Assembly: GCA_035236585.1 (NCBI GenBank) | Contig: CP141136.1 | Location: 32,076,949-32,140,948, forward strand | DNA length: 64,000 nucleotides | Reading direction: 5' to 3' | Origin: Warburgia ugandensis | Taxonomy: Eukaryota; Streptophyta; Magnoliopsida; Canellales; Canellaceae | In this document: in pieces, positions 62,264 through 64,000 of the stretch | How the letters are laid out: every line of letters starts with the position of its first letter | How positions within the stretch are numbered: the stretch's first letter is position 1 | Made by a program: the position numbers and the translations under genes | Notes under the pieces: model-generated | The model's input: the letters and a program-made list of their open reading frames with translations, nothing else | What the model was told of the DNA's origin: nothing | The model's database searches: none

Positions 62264-64000
62264 TGTAACTACTCGAATTTTTAAGTCCTATTTTGGAAAT
62301 TGGATTGAAGAGGAAAATGAAAGTTTTATAAATCTTAGAAGTGAAATTTTATAGAGATCAAATTTGATGAAAATACTCTCATAATTAGATTCTACTTGAA
62401 AATTGGAATCCAATGACATAAGAACACTGAAAATGAAGTTCAAATGAAAAAGTTATGGGCGTTTAAAGTTGAAGGGTATTTTGATAATTTCTTAACTAAT
62501 ATAAAAATACATTTCAAAAACAAAAAAGAATAAAAAACACAGGGGGCATTTTGATATCGAAACCCCCTCCATCTCCATGTTTGTGTCGCATCTCCACGTC
62601 GGCATAGGAAAGATGGCAGGCGGTGCTGAAAACCCATCTTCCCTCCTCCAATGCATCCAGATCTCCCACTCCCACTCCCTCTTCTTCCCCATCTTCTCCA
62701 ACCACCTATTCTCAATTATTATTTTTTATGACGATGAACACAGTCACTATGTAGATCTTGACGACAATCACCAAAAATAGTGGTGGATCGAAGATCAAAC
62801 ACCACCATTAGATTCCTTGTGAAAAGAGGATCAAAATACCTCTAATTATGTTCCAATCGAAGTAGATTTTCCCAGTGATTGAACAAAGATTCTAAGTCTG
62901 GCCACTCTAGATTTTTCAGCGATAGTCCAACGGGAAAATCCACATTTTCCAGCTCAAATGAATGTGGATCAGCACCAAACTTGACAAGAATGAAGGTAAG
63001 AGCCTGATCTACAAATCCCTTGCATTAGGAATGACTTCACTATGTAGATCTCGACGACAGTCACCAAAAATAGTGGCGGATCGAAGATCAAACACCACTA
63101 TTGGATTCCTTGTGAAAAGAGGATCAAAATACCTCTAATTATGTTCCAATTGGAGTATATTTCCCCAGTGATTGAACAAAGATTCTAAGTCTGACCACTC
63201 TAGATTTTTTAGCGATAGTCCAACGGGAAAATCCACATTTTCCAGCATCAAATGAATGTGAATCAACACTAAACTTGCCAAGAATGAATGTAAGAGCCTA
63301 ATCTACAAATCCTTTTCATTAGGAATCACTCTGATAAAAAAATGTCAATGGCGATTGCCACTCCAGTTTGACGATGGTTGTTCACCATTAAACCTTGTTT
63401 TTTCACATTTTGGATCCAAAATTTCAATCTGGACCCTTAAAGCGATTAGAAACACAAAATCTCTAATTCTAGGAGCTATATAAGTTTGATTTATGATCGA
63501 AAATGTTTGTTGGAATTGTCTTGATGACGTAGACCTAATTATATAATAAAATTTAGTATCATAAGATAAATTTTACCTGATCATGACCTAAAAACTATGA
63601 AATTCTCATAAATCTATAAGATTCAAGATGATCGGACCCCAAGAAGAGATCCATTGGATGACTTAGAAGATTTAGATACCCAAATCAACCGTGATTAAGG
63701 AAATCCATCCTTGGATCACAGATCTAACCATTGATGGATAGGATCGGAGTATAAATAGATGATCTAAACCATTGATCTGTAAATCTGACCGATGATCAAT
63801 AGAGATTGAGAAATAATACTTGAATTCTTATCCTTAAATTATACACAGGACCCCACAAAGATCTTGAAGGAGATCTAGGATCCAAATTGACGAAAAATGT
63901 GAACAACACTTAAGCAACATCCTTGAGGTAGGTAGTCTGATGCTATTTAAGTTTCCAAATTGCATTCCAAAATCTAAATGATTTACTTCAATATATTTCC
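62264..64000 (-). mobile_element. ~3-kb-family LTR-like element in reverse (copy 5), cut by window edge
   Basis: TGTAACTACTCGAATTTTTAAG at 62264 is the reverse complement of the ...TTACA-type terminus of the family. Reading leftward on the minus strand it matches the 3' parts of copies 1 and 2 (AACTTCATTTTCAGTG, CATAACTTTTTCATTTGAAC near 62450-62400) and, near 63900-63960, the block CACTTAAG...TGAGGTAGGTAG that corresponds to the CACCTACCTCA block. The start lies beyond 64000. Confidence 0.55.
62745..63330. repeat. 293-bp tandem duplication within copy 5
   Basis: CACTATGTAGATCTTGACGA at 62745 recurs as CACTATGTAGATCTCGACGA at 63038. The following ~285 bp match with about 5% differences, including GGATCGAAGATCAAACACCA, AGAGGATCAAAATACCTC and GCGATAGTCCAACGGGAAAA. 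Confidence 0.88.

Overview
This is nuclear DNA from a flowering plant. The support is spliced genes with plant intron borders, Ty3/gypsy chromoviruses, an RTE-type LINE, an Au-type SINE, hAT and CACTA relics, an Lr10-like receptor-kinase pseudogene, and many long (GA/CT)n tracts. No prokaryotic, organellar or viral genome organisation is visible. The species cannot be named from the sequence alone.

Two host genes look intact, both on the minus strand. (1) A TauE/SafE-family membrane protein (19573-25831) has 12 exons whose phases all join, giving 463 residues; one of its introns has a GC donor. (2) An SR-protein kinase (SRPK) gene (48386-58923) has 4 exons, 547 residues and an 8.4-kb second intron.

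The rest is mostly repeats. 1-2.35 kb: decayed chromovirus polyprotein (+). 4.96-10.24 kb: a complete but dead chromovirus (-) with both LTRs, an initiator-Met primer site and a polypurine tract. 11.2-14.1 kb: a solo-LTR-like element of about 3 kb. 14.48-17.92 kb: a full-length RTE LINE (-) with a perfect 13-bp target duplication and an internal micro-inversion. 19-25.8 kb: the TauE gene. 26-28 kb: long CT tracts. 27.8-29.2 and 44.3-46.0 kb: a diverged direct repeat that brackets 29.3 kb (hAT transposase relic), 30.1-30.9 kb (Lr10-like receptor ectodomain relic), 31-39.7 kb (nest of LTR-like elements) and 41.8-43.0 kb (Lr10-like kinase relic). The two receptor pieces are best read as one dead gene split by nested insertions. 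46-47 kb: a CACTA-like element. 48.4-58.9 kb: the SRPK gene, with an Au SINE and a (TG)n tract in its long intron. 60.35-64 kb: two more copies of the ~3-kb LTR-like family in opposite orientations.

I found no new multi-gene system. The most unusual signals are structural: a strand-switch palindrome at a deletion in the chromovirus reverse transcriptase, an inversion inside the RTE ORF, tandem palindromes in the RTE 5' region, a GC splice donor running straight into a microsatellite, and the nested insertions inside a receptor-kinase pseudogene.
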